Shown here: positions 1-7,700 of the stretch, in pieces
How the letters are laid out: every line of letters starts with the position of its first letter
How positions within the stretch are numbered: position 1 is the stretch's first letter
Source: CAZDFU01 sp964504985
GTDB taxonomy: Bacteria > Patescibacteriota > Microgenomatia > Daviesbacterales > UBA10151
Length of the DNA: 64,000 nt
Assembly (NCBI GenBank): GCA_964504985.1
Contig: CAZDFU010000002.1
Location: forward strand, 1 to 64,000
Direction of reading: 5' to 3'
The notes under the pieces: model-generated
The model's input: only the letters and a program-made list of their open reading frames with translations
What the model was told of the DNA's origin: nothing
Databases searched by the model: none
Program-made: the position numbers and the translations under genes

Positions 1-564
1 TTTTTCATCATGGGGCACTGCTATAACTACTTGAAAAATACTTGTAGGTTTACCATTTTTATATTCAACAGTTACTTGAGTTTTTCCATCAGGTCTGAGG
101 TAAGCCAGTATTTTTTCCTCCCTTACCTGATCTATTCTTTTTGCTAACTGATGTGCCATAATGATAGGCAAAGGCATTAATTCCTGAGATTCAATGCAAG
201 CATATCCAAACATCATCCCTTGATCCCCCGCTCCCTTATCATCAACTCCCACAGCAATTTCCGGAGACTGTTCATGAACAAAAACCTCAATCGGGGATTT
301 ATAAGAAAAATTATAATTTGGATCAGTGTAGCCTAATCTTTTTATCTGATCTCGAGCAATTTCTTTGATGTTAACTTTTGCATTTGCTGTAATTTCACCT
401 GCTATTATAACTTTATTAAATCCAGCCAAAGTTTCACAAGCTACATGTCCTTGAGGATCTTGAGCTAATACTGCATCCAATACCGCATCTGAAATTTGGT
501 CACATATTTTATCAGGGTGACCTGCACAGACTGATTCTGATGTAAATGTTGTTATTGTTGACAT
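1..564 (-). CDS. metK: S-adenosylmethionine synthetase, N-terminal part (gene cut by window edge)
   Basis: Makes S-adenosylmethionine from methionine and ATP in the cytoplasm. Only the first 188 residues are present; the rest lies left of the window. The protein opens MSTITTFTSESVCAGHPDK, with the ATP-site HPDK, and carries the family loop GAGDQGMMFGYA, so the assignment is firm. The start is the ATG eight bases after GAGAGG, which is also the 3' arm of a terminator-like hairpin. Upstream lies a SAM-family riboswitch, so product feedback on synthesis is expected. No sign of decay in the visible part. Confidence 0.96.
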   Translation of the reverse strand, partial: MSTITTFTSESVCAGHPDKICDQISDAVLDAVLAQDPQGHVACETLAGFNKVIIAGEITANAKVNIKEIARDQIKRLGYTDPNYNFSYKSPIEVFVHEQSPEIAVGVDDKGAGDQGMMFGYACIESQELMPLPIIMAHQLAKRIDQVREEKILAYLRPDGKTQVTVEYKNGKPTSIFQVVIAVPHDEK

Positions 565-591
565 TTAAAAAACCTCTCACCTGAGAGGTTT
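565..591 (-). terminator. Terminator / Shine-Dalgarno-sequestering hairpin of the metK leader
   Basis: In the RNA sense AAACCUCUC pairs with GAGAGGUUU around the loop AGGU, followed by six U in all and then AAAUG, the metK start. The 9-bp stem plus U-run is a classic intrinsic terminator. Its 3' arm GAGAGG is also the only Shine-Dalgarno-like sequence for metK, so the same hairpin could block translation. The 5' arm segment CCUCUCAG can pair instead with UUGAGAGG inside the aptamer, which gives a mutually exclusive antiterminator. Confidence 0.8.
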
Positions 592-617
592 AAAGTTTGT
601 CCGATTAAAAATCGAGA

Positions 618-697
618 CCGCATCTTCCTCTCAAGGATTTGGCACCTTAGACTTTAAGGTTGCCGGCACACCTTTCGGTGGCACTCTTGATGCATTT
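618..697 (-). promoter_or_regulatory. SAM-I/SAM-IV clan riboswitch upstream of metK
   Basis: The RNA reads GCAUC AAGAGUGCC ... GUGCCGGCAACC ... AAGGUGCCAAAUCC ... GAUGC. The elements AUCAAGAG, CGGCAACC and GGUGCCAAAUCC are the SAM-I/SAM-IV clan core, and GAGUGCC resembles the SAM-IV and SAM-I/IV variant. P1 (GCAUC/GAUGC), P2 (UGCC/GGCA), P3 (ACCUU/AAGGU) and P4 (UCCU/AGGA) can be drawn by hand. It lies in the short gap before metK, the expected target. Which subclass it is cannot be settled by eye. Confidence 0.85.
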
Positions 698-717
698 ATT
701 AGTAAACCATAATTAAA

Positions 718-2124
718 TTATTTTGACAAGTCCTCAAAAATTGCATGCTTTTTGATAAGCCCAATCATTTTTTCCTTAACTCCTTCAATATTTCCGCCCA
801 ATTCAACCTCTACATTAAGTCTTAAAAGAGGTTCAGTATTAGATGAGCGAAGAGATAATCTCCAGTCTGCAAAAGATATTGATACTCCGTCTAATTCTGA
901 AACTTCACCTTCTGGAAACTCTTTTTTGATTGCTTCCATTACTGCTTTAGCATTTTTTACTTCAAAATTAAATTCTCCTGATTCATGAGATCTTCTTAAT
1001 GAATTAACAATTTCAGAAAGTGTCTTGCCCTCTTCTGTCATAACCTTAAGGACTAATAAAATCATCGGTATTTGAGATTCTGCATTACCTGTTTCTTTGA
1101 AAAAATAATGAGATGAGGATTCTCCAGCAAATACCCCGCCAGTTTCATGCAGTTTCTCTGTAATAAATGAGTGCCCTACTTTGGTTATGACAAAAGTTCC
1201 ACCTAACTCCTCAACAATTTTTTGAGGCGTCATGATATATCTTATATCACCAAGTATTTTTGCTCCTTTGTGTTTTTTTAAAACCTCTCTTGCCACAATT
1301 GCAGTAATAATTGAGGGTGGAACAATATCCCCTTTTTCATCAATAAAAAATAACCTGTCTCCGTCCCCGTCAGGGGCAAGTCCTAAATCTGCTTTTTCTT
1401 CTACTACTCTTTTTTGTAAATCAACCAGGGTTTCTTTTTGCAAAGGATCTGCCTGATGAGCAGGAAAAGTTCCATCCAATTCAAAGTTCATTTTTACTAA
1501 ATCTCCCGGGATAAACTTAAACAACTCTTCAATATATAAAGCACCTAAAGCGTTAGCTGCATCTGCTACTATTTTATATTTATTCACCTTAGGATTATCT
1601 GCTATGCTTAAAGCATTCTCAACTTCTTCTGTTACCACACCTTCTTTTTTGAAAATAGCTCCACCTTCAATTGTTGGAAGATCTACACCATCCATTGCTA
1701 ATTTTTTAATATTGTCCATTCCTGTGCTTTTGCCTATTTTTACTAAACCTGTTGGAGATTTTCTAACAATTTTTATACCATTATATTCTTTTGGATTATG
1801 AGAAGCAGTAATTTGTACTCCCCCATCGTAGCCATATTTAAAAACAGCATAATAAAAAGTAGGTGTTGAGACTATCCCTAAATCAATAACTTTTGCTCCT
1901 AAATCTACTAAGGTTTTACTTACTGTTTCAAAAATAGCTGGTGAGGAAAGCCTCATGTCACGACCCACAGCGAAAGTTAAAGGTTTATCAGTTTCTAGTT
2001 GATCAGAGATAACTTTATAAATTGCTTTTATTATTGGAGCAGCATTTTCTTCATTTAACTCTGTTGGGTAAATTCCCCTAATATCATAGCTTTTAAAGAT
2101 TTTCTCAGGAGGTATTGAAGACAT
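718..2124 (-). CDS. manB: Phosphomannomutase/phosphoglucomutase (alpha-D-phosphohexomutase)
   Basis: Interconverts hexose 6-phosphates and 1-phosphates, feeding nucleotide-sugar and envelope glycan synthesis. The four family signatures appear in order: phosphoserine loop TASHNP (about residue 107), metal loop DGDGDR (about 254), sugar loop GESSSHYF (a variant of GEMSGH) and phosphate-binding RSSNTEPLLRLN near the C-terminus. At 468 residues it is full length. A TATAAT lies eight bases before the ATG and there is no ribosome-binding site in between, which suggests a nearly leaderless mRNA. The choice between mannose and glucose substrate cannot be made from sequence alone. Confidence 0.93.
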   Translation of the reverse strand: MSSIPPEKIFKSYDIRGIYPTELNEENAAPIIKAIYKVISDQLETDKPLTFAVGRDMRLSSPAIFETVSKTLVDLGAKVIDLGIVSTPTFYYAVFKYGYDGGVQITASHNPKEYNGIKIVRKSPTGLVKIGKSTGMDNIKKLAMDGVDLPTIEGGAIFKKEGVVTEEVENALSIADNPKVNKYKIVADAANALGALYIEELFKFIPGDLVKMNFELDGTFPAHQADPLQKETLVDLQKRVVEEKADLGLAPDGDGDRLFFIDEKGDIVPPSIITAIVAREVLKKHKGAKILGDIRYIMTPQKIVEELGGTFVITKVGHSFITEKLHETGGVFAGESSSHYFFKETGNAESQIPMILLVLKVMTEEGKTLSEIVNSLRRSHESGEFNFEVKNAKAVMEAIKKEFPEGEVSELDGVSISFADWRLSLRSSNTEPLLRLNVEVELGGNIEGVKEKMIGLIKKHAIFEDLSK

Positions 2125-2132
2125 ATCTTAAG

Positions 2133-2138
2133 ATTATA
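2133..2138 (-). promoter_or_regulatory. -10 box of the phosphohexomutase gene, near-leaderless
   Basis: A perfect TATAAT ends eight bases before the ATG. Initiation about seven bases downstream would leave a leader of one or two bases. No convincing -35 box is visible. Confidence 0.45.
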
Positions 2139-2162
2139 CAATATATGTCTATATCTTGGGGC

Positions 2163-2191
2163 TTGAAAAAAGATTCTTAAATTGATAAATT
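2163..2191 (+). promoter_or_regulatory. Promoter of the cobalamin-riboswitch transcript
   Basis: TTGAAA and TAAATT are separated by 17 bases, and a TG one base before the -10 box makes it an extended -10. Initiation would fall near 2198, just before the riboswitch P1 strand. The spacing fits a sigma-70 type promoter. Confidence 0.55.
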
Positions 2192-2198
2192 ATTTATC

Positions 2199-2375
2199 CG
2201 TGGTATCTCATCCAGTACTATCTGTACAGGACAAGAGAATGGGAAGTAGGTGTAATTCCTACACTGTGCCGCAACGGTGAATTTAGTTATTAGTTGGTAG
2301 TTATTAGTCCGTAGTAATTTTCTTTGAACTATGAACTCATAACTAATAACTTATTAGTCCGGAGACCGACCACAT
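2199..2375 (+). promoter_or_regulatory. Cobalamin (B12) riboswitch
   Basis: The stretch contains GGGAAGUAGGUGUAAUUCC, then ACUGUGCCGCAACGGUGA, then the B12 box AGUCCGGAGACCGACC, all in family order and spacing. P1 (GUGGU/ACCAC), a P3 arm (UCUC/GAGA with GUAC/GUAC) and the P5 hairpin GUAGG/CCUAC can be drawn. The variable peripheral arm between core and B12 box is filled by a palindromic repeat. The riboswitch is directly followed by the AGGAG ribosome-binding site of the only plus-strand gene in the window. Binding of adenosyl- versus aquo-cobalamin cannot be told by eye. Confidence 0.9.
2281..2358 (+). repeat. Palindromic repeat, family C, inside the cobalamin riboswitch
   Basis: The first 33 bases (2281-2313) recur without a mismatch at 59925-59957 in the nusA leader. 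Here the element is followed by its inverted partner (AGTTATTAG ... CTAATAACT), so it folds into the riboswitch's variable arm, immediately before the B12 box. TAGTTGGTAGT and AACTAATAACT words of this family also occur in infB and at the end of rplV. Confidence 0.75.
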
Positions 2376-2380
2376 AATTT

Positions 2381-2402
2381 ACCCTGAGCGAAGTTGAAGG
2401 GT
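2381..2402. repeat. Short palindromic repeat, family A, between B12 box and ribosome-binding site
   Basis: ACCCTGAGCGAAGTTGAAGG and the two bases after it match the CTGAGC...GTCGAAG pattern seen also at 19401-19420, 19741-19761 and 22433-22460. The ends (ACCCT/AGGGT) can pair. It occupies the expression-platform position of the riboswitch leader. Confidence 0.6.
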
Positions 2403-2418
2403 CCCGAGCAGGAGCAAT

Positions 2419-3846
2419 ATGCCAGAACGACTTTTAACCGCTGTTTCTACCACCGATTCTAACCCACTTTTATTTAGAGAGTATAAAGTTCCAGATGACT
2501 TTGATCCAGGTGATAGATTTGAACAAGTTTCTCCTTTTGAGCAGACAGAAATTCTAGCTGCTCCTCAAGTCCTCGGAACTATAGAATTCCATGAGAACGA
2601 GGAACCATTTTCTCCACAACAAGAAAATTCATTTGATACGCAACAATATCTTGCAGAAGTTAATAAGGTACAAATAATTTTTGATCGTGCATTTGGAAAA
2701 AGTATTAAAATCTTAAATTATAACCCTGTTTTGGAAATAGCAAAATATAGGTCTCTTAAAGCCACCGAGCAAAAAGATCTGTTTCCAGATTATGAAAAAG
2801 TGCAAATTGAAACAGCTTTAAAAGAGAGATTTAGCGCAGCAACTAGCACAATTTTCTATGAGGTTGATCAGGATAATAAATTAAGAAGCCAACAACTAAA
2901 AAATCAACCTTTTGAAGATATTTTACAAACCGGAATTGAATATTATAAAACTTTAAATTCTCCTGACATTCATAGAATGGAAAAAGAAAGAGAGGGATTT
3001 TTAAAAATTCAACAAGTTTTAACTAATCCTGATACCCCAGAAAATACCAAAATTACAGTCATCTCAGGACCAGGACAAGTTTTAGGAACAATTTTTAAAG
3101 ATAATTTTGTAGATATATATGAAGTTTCAGAAGATCCCATTACCAAAAAAAGAATTATTAAGATGACCCGTTTTTCTTCAAGCAAAACCTACGCTCAATA
3201 TAAAGAGGCCGTGTCTTTAAAAAATGCTGATTATTTTAATGGACAAGAAGGACCAATTGATGAATGGTTCTTATCGAATCCTATATTAGGTGAAATTTTA
3301 ACAGAGAACAGAAAAGCTTTATCTGAAGAGAAAATGCAAATAATTCTCCAACAAACTGCTCCTCATATTAACAGTTTGATTGAAAGAGTTTGTGAAACAA
3401 TTATTAATCCCGAAAATGTAGCAATTGCTTTAAATGCCGTTTTAAATAAAGCAGATATTATTTGGCAAAATTTACAAACTGTTACACAAAAGGTTACTAG
3501 CTTTGTTTCCAAAGTGAGAGAGAAAGTAATGCCTGTTTTTAAAACCTTAGCTGAAGAAATATATTGGTTAGGTCATCAAGTAGTTAGAGCTGTTGGAGCA
3601 GGATGTGGTTTATCAGGTGGATTTTCCATTGGAAGAAAGGGCATTAGATCAGGCGGCTCATCAGCTGGTGGAGGTAGTGCTTCAGGAAGAGAAGGTTTAC
3701 TTGGAACCTGCGGTGTATGTGGGTCATCTACTGCTGACGATCATTATCATTGTGAGGAATGTCCTAGAAAATACGATAGTGAAAGAAACACACCCCCCGA
3801 AAACAGAACTAAAAAATGCCCTTGCGGTTTTAAATTTGACTGTTAA
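2419..3846 (+). CDS. Unrecognised cytoplasmic protein with C-terminal zinc-type Cys/His cluster, cobalamin-riboswitch controlled
   Basis: I do not recognise this 475-residue protein. The start is supported by AGGAG five bases upstream. There is no signal peptide. Residues 1-60 are acidic and low in structure, about 100-300 look mixed alpha/beta, and 330-395 are helical. A Gly/Ser-rich linker follows, then a compact cluster with Cys431, Cys434, His442, His444, Cys445, Cys448, Cys467, Cys469 and Cys475, which looks like one or two zinc sites. QVLGTI occurs twice (near residues 50 and 220). It is the only plus-strand gene here and ends two bases from convergent rpsI. The riboswitch implies a link to cobalamin uptake or use, but no transporter, reductase or mutase fold is visible. 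Function unknown. Confidence 0.85.
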   Translation: MPERLLTAVSTTDSNPLLFREYKVPDDFDPGDRFEQVSPFEQTEILAAPQVLGTIEFHENEEPFSPQQENSFDTQQYLAEVNKVQIIFDRAFGKSIKILNYNPVLEIAKYRSLKATEQKDLFPDYEKVQIETALKERFSAATSTIFYEVDQDNKLRSQQLKNQPFEDILQTGIEYYKTLNSPDIHRMEKEREGFLKIQQVLTNPDTPENTKITVISGPGQVLGTIFKDNFVDIYEVSEDPITKKRIIKMTRFSSSKTYAQYKEAVSLKNADYFNGQEGPIDEWFLSNPILGEILTENRKALSEEKMQIILQQTAPHINSLIERVCETIINPENVAIALNAVLNKADIIWQNLQTVTQKVTSFVSKVREKVMPVFKTLAEEIYWLGHQVVRAVGAGCGLSGGFSIGRKGIRSGGSSAGGGSASGREGLLGTCGVCGSSTADDHYHCEECPRKYDSERNTPPENRTKKCPCGFKFDC

Positions 3847-3848
3847 AA

Positions 3849-4244
3849 TTACCTCTTTGGGGATTGTTTTTTAGCTCTGGCTTTTTGGGCATTACCAAAT
3901 TTTCTTCTTTCCCTGACCCTGGCATCTCTTGTTAAAAGTCCTTCTTTTTTAAGGGTGACACGCAAAGATGGTTCTGCTTTGGCTATTACCCTGGATATAC
4001 CATGAACAACTGCCCCAAGTTGGGCAACCTTCCCCCCTCCTTCTACTTTAACTGAAATAGAATATTTACCTAAACTTTTAGTAATCTCTAAGGGCTTAGA
4101 GTACAGTTTCTGAAGTAAGGGTCCCAAAAAATATTCAGCTATTGGTTTACCGTTCACAGTAATCTGACCATTTCCTGAAGCAGCTCTAACCCTGGCCACA
4201 GCTTCTTTCCTTCTTCCAACAGCAGTAGTATGTGTGCTTACCAT
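3849..4244 (-). CDS. rpsI: 30S ribosomal protein S9
   Basis: Small-subunit head protein whose C-terminal tail reaches the P-site tRNA. The signature TTAVGRRKEAVARVR opens the protein, and the basic end KAQKARAKKQSPKR replaces the usual ...FSKR terminus while keeping the final KR. Length (131) is typical. It overlaps the end of rplM by seven bases and forms the usual L13-S9 pair, last in the long ribosomal cluster. The plus-strand zinc-cluster gene ends two bases beyond its stop. Confidence 0.96.
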   Translation of the reverse strand: MVSTHTTAVGRRKEAVARVRAASGNGQITVNGKPIAEYFLGPLLQKLYSKPLEITKSLGKYSISVKVEGGGKVAQLGAVVHGISRVIAKAEPSLRVTLKKEGLLTRDARVRERRKFGNAQKARAKKQSPKR

Positions 4245-4639
4245 TGTCTTTCCTTTTCTCCTGCAAAAACTTTTAATTTTTTAATCATTTTTTTCCCTAA
4301 CTTATTTTGAGGAAGCATACCTGAAACTGCATGTTCTATCAAATACTCCGGCCTCCGCACTAATAATTTATCAAAAGTTTCCTGCTTTAGTCCTCCTGGA
4401 AATCCTGAGTGACGGGTGTAAACTTTATCTTGGGCTTTTTTGCCTGTTACTTTTACCAAACTTGCATTAGTCACAACCACAAAATCACCAGTATCCAAAT
4501 AAGGCACAAATTGAGCTTTTTTCTTTCCCATTAAAATAGTGGCAATTTCTGCTGCCAGCCTTCCTAAAATCTTATCTTTAGCATCTATTTGATGTGTTTC
4601 TCTTTTAATATTTTTTGCTGATAGTTTATTTGTACTCAT
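4238..4639 (-). CDS. rplM: 50S ribosomal protein L13
   Basis: Early-assembling large-subunit protein. HQIDAKDKILGRLAAEIA near the start and PYLDTGDFVVV, GGLKQET and MLPQNKLGKKM further on are the family landmarks. It is 133 residues, slightly short of the usual 142. It follows rplQ by two bases and overlaps rpsI, so the three are probably translationally coupled. Confidence 0.96.
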   Translation of the reverse strand: MSTNKLSAKNIKRETHQIDAKDKILGRLAAEIATILMGKKKAQFVPYLDTGDFVVVTNASLVKVTGKKAQDKVYTRHSGFPGGLKQETFDKLLVRRPEYLIEHAVSGMLPQNKLGKKMIKKLKVFAGEKERQW

Positions 4640-4641
4640 AT

Positions 4642-5154
4642 TTATTTTTTGGATGATTTTGAATTACCCTTAGCTTTTGATTGAGTTTTTCTAACAGGTT
4701 TTTTAGCGCTAACTTTTGTTTCGGAGGTTTTCTTGCTTACCTTCTTTTCTGCTTTTCCGCTTTTCTCTTCTTTTCTTGATTCTTTTTTAATTGGTTCTAA
4801 CTTCTCTGCCCCAACCAAGCTCATCTTTACCATCATAGCCTGATCACCTAATCTTGTTCCTAACTTTACCATTGAAGTATAACCGGAATTTCTACTACCG
4901 AGTTTGGGGACAATTTCTTTAATTAATCTATCTATCAAATTTTTATTAGTCAGATAGGACTGAACTTTTGGCTCAGTGCGTTTATCCTTGGCCAGATTTA
5001 TAACTTTATCAACTAAACCCTTGACTGCTTTAGCTTTAATCTCAGAAGTTTGGATAGTCCCATGGGTAAAAAGCGCCTGCACTAAACCCTTGAAAAGGGT
5101 AGCACGCTCATTCTTATCTCTTCCAAGGTGTTTACCATAAACTCTATGTCTCAC
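4642..5154 (-). CDS. rplQ: 50S ribosomal protein L17 with lysine-rich tail
   Basis: Large-subunit protein near the exit tunnel. MRHRVYGKHLGRDKNERATLF and GTIQTSEIKAKAVKG are typical of L17. The core ends near residue 120 and is followed by about 50 residues rich in Lys and Ser, absent from the usual 115-130 residue forms and probably disordered and RNA-binding. It overlaps the end of rpoA by 11 bases, the usual rpoA-rplQ order. Confidence 0.95.
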   Translation of the reverse strand: MRHRVYGKHLGRDKNERATLFKGLVQALFTHGTIQTSEIKAKAVKGLVDKVINLAKDKRTEPKVQSYLTNKNLIDRLIKEIVPKLGSRNSGYTSMVKLGTRLGDQAMMVKMSLVGAEKLEPIKKESRKEEKSGKAEKKVSKKTSETKVSAKKPVRKTQSKAKGNSKSSKK

Positions 5155-6049
5155 TCAAAGACAACCCCCTCTCAGCTAACTTTTCAGCTATTAAAGATAA
5201 TGATTTGGTACCCAAATTTTTTGCTTTTAAAAGTTGAGCCTTAGGAACGTTTATTAAATCCTCGATGGTATTTATTTCAATTGCTTTTAAGGCATTTGTG
5301 ATTCTGACAGGTAAATCCAACTCTTCAATTGTAAGTCTTAACACTTCTTCTGAAACAGATGATCCCCTCTCTTCCAGTTCTTCTTCTACATCAGGCTCAT
5401 AAACCTTACGGAAACTTTCTGATAAAATCCTTGCTGCCTCATTTAATGCATCAACCGGAGCAATAGCACCGTCTGTAGTAATATCTAAAGTAAGTTTATC
5501 AAAATCTGTTCTTCTTCCAACACGGGTAGGATCAACCTTGTAATTTACAGTCACTACTGGAGAGAATAATGCATCAACTGCAATAGAACCAATCTCACCC
5601 ATCTTTCTCTCGCTTGCAACAGAATAACCAATGCCTTTTTCTGCAGTCATTTCCATATTTAATTTCGACTTTGAGTCAGTCAAAGTAGCAACGGTTTGAT
5701 CTTTATTTACAATCTCACCATCTCCTTCTATCTCAAAATCCCCTGCTGTTACAATTTTCTTTCCTGTAGCTTTTAAACTTAATTTTACCGGCCTGTCTCC
5801 ATCAATCTTTAACCGGATTTTCTTAATGTTTAATATTATTTCAATTACATCTTCCATAACTCCATCCACTACTGAATATTGATGAGCAACACCATTAATC
5901 TTTAATGAAGTAACTGCAGCACCTGTTAAGGAAGTCAGAAGTAACCGTCTTAAGCTATTGCCTAGAGTATGGCCAAACCCTGCCTCTAAAGGTTCAATAA
6001 CAAACTTTGCAAAATTTTCCGAAACTTTTTCTGTTTTTACTTTAAACAT
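5144..6049 (-). CDS. rpoA: RNA polymerase alpha subunit
   Basis: Assembly platform of RNA polymerase. The N-terminal domain contains GFGHTLGNSLRRLLLTS, the dimerisation signature. After a linker near residue 230 the C-terminal helix-hairpin domain keeps LPVRITNALKAIEI, with the Arg and Asn equivalent to E. coli R265 and N268 that touch UP-element DNA. At 301 residues it is a little short because the NTD insert and tail are trimmed. It lies between rpsD and rplQ as usual. Confidence 0.97.
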   Translation of the reverse strand: MFKVKTEKVSENFAKFVIEPLEAGFGHTLGNSLRRLLLTSLTGAAVTSLKINGVAHQYSVVDGVMEDVIEIILNIKKIRLKIDGDRPVKLSLKATGKKIVTAGDFEIEGDGEIVNKDQTVATLTDSKSKLNMEMTAEKGIGYSVASERKMGEIGSIAVDALFSPVVTVNYKVDPTRVGRRTDFDKLTLDITTDGAIAPVDALNEAARILSESFRKVYEPDVEEELEERGSSVSEEVLRLTIEELDLPVRITNALKAIEINTIEDLINVPKAQLLKAKNLGTKSLSLIAEKLAERGLSLSET

Positions 6050-6059
6050 ACTAACTTTC

Positions 6060-6662
6060 TTACCTGGAGTAAAACTCCACTATAAGCTGCTCGTCTACCG
6101 ATTGTTCCATTTCTTCCCTGTTAGGTAATCTTAAAACTTTACCTACTACAGCTTTCCTGTCAAGCCATTCCGGAGCCTGTTCAGCTTCTTCCAAGCTTTT
6201 TTTAACCTGAGTATTATCTCTTAATTTAGGCAAGATTGCAATAGTCTGTCCTACTCTCACATTATATGAGGGTAACGATACTTTTTTGTCAGATACAGCA
6301 ATATGTCCGTGTGATACAAGCTGCCTTGCTCCAGCCCTGCTTTTGGAAAAACCTAGTCTATAAACAATATTATCCAACCTTGTTTCCAATATCTGCAAAA
6401 GGCTTAAACCAGTTGCGCCTTTAACTTTACTTGCTCTCTGCACTATACCTTTAAATTGCTTTTCTAAAATTCCATATAATCTTTTTGCTTTTTGTTTCTC
6501 ACGCAGCTGCAATCCATATTCAGAAACTCTCCTTCTCATTCTTGCGCCATGCTGGCCAGGAGGTACAGCTCCTTTTCTTTCCAGGGCTTTGGCATCTTTG
6601 GCAAATAAAGGCAACCCCTCTCTTCTTGATAATCTTCTTTTGGGACCAGTATAGCGGGCCAT
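6060..6662 (-). CDS. rpsD: 30S ribosomal protein S4
   Basis: Primary 16S rRNA-binding protein of the 30S body. The order is N-terminal basic region with GPKRRLSRREG, then the S4 RNA-binding domain with LETRLDNIVYRLGFSKSRAGARQLVSHGHI. It is the cysteine-free type, without the zinc knuckle of the C-plus form. The start codon overlaps the rpsK stop by one base (TAATG). Length 200 is normal. Confidence 0.96.
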   Translation of the reverse strand: MARYTGPKRRLSRREGLPLFAKDAKALERKGAVPPGQHGARMRRRVSEYGLQLREKQKAKRLYGILEKQFKGIVQRASKVKGATGLSLLQILETRLDNIVYRLGFSKSRAGARQLVSHGHIAVSDKKVSLPSYNVRVGQTIAILPKLRDNTQVKKSLEEAEQAPEWLDRKAVVGKVLRLPNREEMEQSVDEQLIVEFYSR

Positions 6663-7054
6663 TAAACTCGTCTCCTTTTCTTTGGCCTGGGACCATTATG
6701 AGGAATTGGAGTAACATCAGCAATCATAGTGATATTTATACCAGCGCTTTTTAAGGCTTTAATTGTTGCATCCCGGCCTGGACCTGGTCCTTTTATGTAT
6801 ACCTCACAAGCTGTTATCCCAACACCCTTAGCTTTTTGAGCGACAGTTTCCATTGCAGAAATAGCAGCATAGGGAGTAGCCTTTCTAGCGCCTTTAAACC
6901 CAGAGCTGCCAGATGATCCCCATGCTAAAGTATTACCACCTTCATCGGTTAAAGTAACCACGGTATTATTAAAAGTAGCTGTTACGTAAACTCTACCTGA
7001 GGATAATTTTCTCTCAACTGTTCTTTTTACTGATTTTATTTGTTTTTTAGCCAT
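6662..7054 (-). CDS. rpsK: 30S ribosomal protein S11
   Basis: Platform protein of the 30S subunit. TATFNNTVVTLTDEGGNTL, GSSGFKGARKATPYAA and the C-terminal DVTPIPHNGPRPKKRRRV are the standard landmarks. Length 130 is typical. It sits between rpsM and rpsD, with a 14-base gap after rpsM. Confidence 0.97.
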   Translation of the reverse strand: MAKKQIKSVKRTVERKLSSGRVYVTATFNNTVVTLTDEGGNTLAWGSSGSSGFKGARKATPYAAISAMETVAQKAKGVGITACEVYIKGPGPGRDATIKALKSAGINITMIADVTPIPHNGPRPKKRRRV

Positions 7055-7068
7055 ATTTTAAAAATGCC

Positions 7069-7479
7069 TTACTTTGCTGCAGGCTTTGATTCTCCTCCTG
7101 TTTTAGCAACTACTTCTTTTCTTACTGTTCCAACTGTCTTTCTCTTACCGCGTTTAGTTCTGGCATTAGACTTTGTTCTCTGGCCTCTTGAGGGCAAACC
7201 TTTTCTGTGTCTTGAACCTCTATAGCTTCCTATTTCTTCCAGTCTTTTAATATTTTGTTCAACTTCCTGCCTTAAGTCTCCTTCTACTTTAATTTTTTCT
7301 ACTACTTTTTGAATCCTGTTTACTTCTTCTTCAGTCAACTCATTAATCCTTTTAGCAGCGTCAACTTGTGCATCCTTTACCACAGAAACCACATTTGACC
7401 TTCCTATACCAAAAATGTAGGTTAATCCTATGTCTACTCTTTTGTTCTCAGGAAGATCTACACCAGCTATACGGGCCAT
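7069..7479 (-). CDS. rpsM: 30S ribosomal protein S13
   Basis: Head protein contacting the P-site tRNA and the L5 bridge. It opens ARIAGVDLPENKRVDIGLTY, then IFGIGRSN, and keeps the C-terminal GLPSRGQRTKSNARTRKG-type tail (here SRGQRTKSNARTKRGKRK). A further 15 residues extend the end. It follows rpmJ in the usual infA-rpmJ-rpsM-rpsK-rpsD-rpoA-rplQ order. Confidence 0.96.
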   Translation of the reverse strand: MARIAGVDLPENKRVDIGLTYIFGIGRSNVVSVVKDAQVDAAKRINELTEEEVNRIQKVVEKIKVEGDLRQEVEQNIKRLEEIGSYRGSRHRKGLPSRGQRTKSNARTKRGKRKTVGTVRKEVVAKTGGESKPAAK

Positions 7480-7509
7480 TATATTTTCCTCTCAGTTTTG
7501 AGTTTCATT

Positions 7510-7626
7510 TTATCCTTGTCTTTGTTTATGTCTTGGGTCACGGGGGCAGATGATGTATAAAACACCCTCCCTTTTGACCACTTTACAAAACTTACACCTT
7601 GTTTTAATTGATGCTGCTACTTTCAT
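7510..7626 (-). CDS. rpmJ: 50S ribosomal protein L36 (zinc-ribbon form)
   Basis: A 38-residue gene, MKVAASIKTRCKFCKVVKRE followed by an IICPRDPRHKQRQG end. Cys12, Cys15, Cys28 and His33 form the zinc ribbon of the C-plus form. It sits between infA and rpsM, where it is expected. Upstream is a copy of a short AT-rich repeat (family F). Confidence 0.95.
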   Translation of the reverse strand: MKVAASIKTRCKFCKVVKREGVLYIICPRDPRHKQRQG

Positions 7627-7644
7627 AGTTTTAGGGGAAGTCTC

Positions 7645-7695
7645 AAGCGGAAAGGGGGAAGTTTTTTATTTCTTTACCCGTCACGCTTTACCCTT
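7645..7695. repeat. Short repeat, family F, in the infA-rpmJ gap
   Basis: The plus strand reads AAGCGGAAAGGGGGAAGTTT followed by TTTATTTCTTTACCC and a second CTTTACCC. A close relative, AAGCGTCAAGGGGAAAGTTT with TTCACTCTTTACCC, lies upstream of fusA (25766-25802). Nothing else is seen in this gap. Confidence 0.5.
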
Positions 7696-7700
7696 AACCC

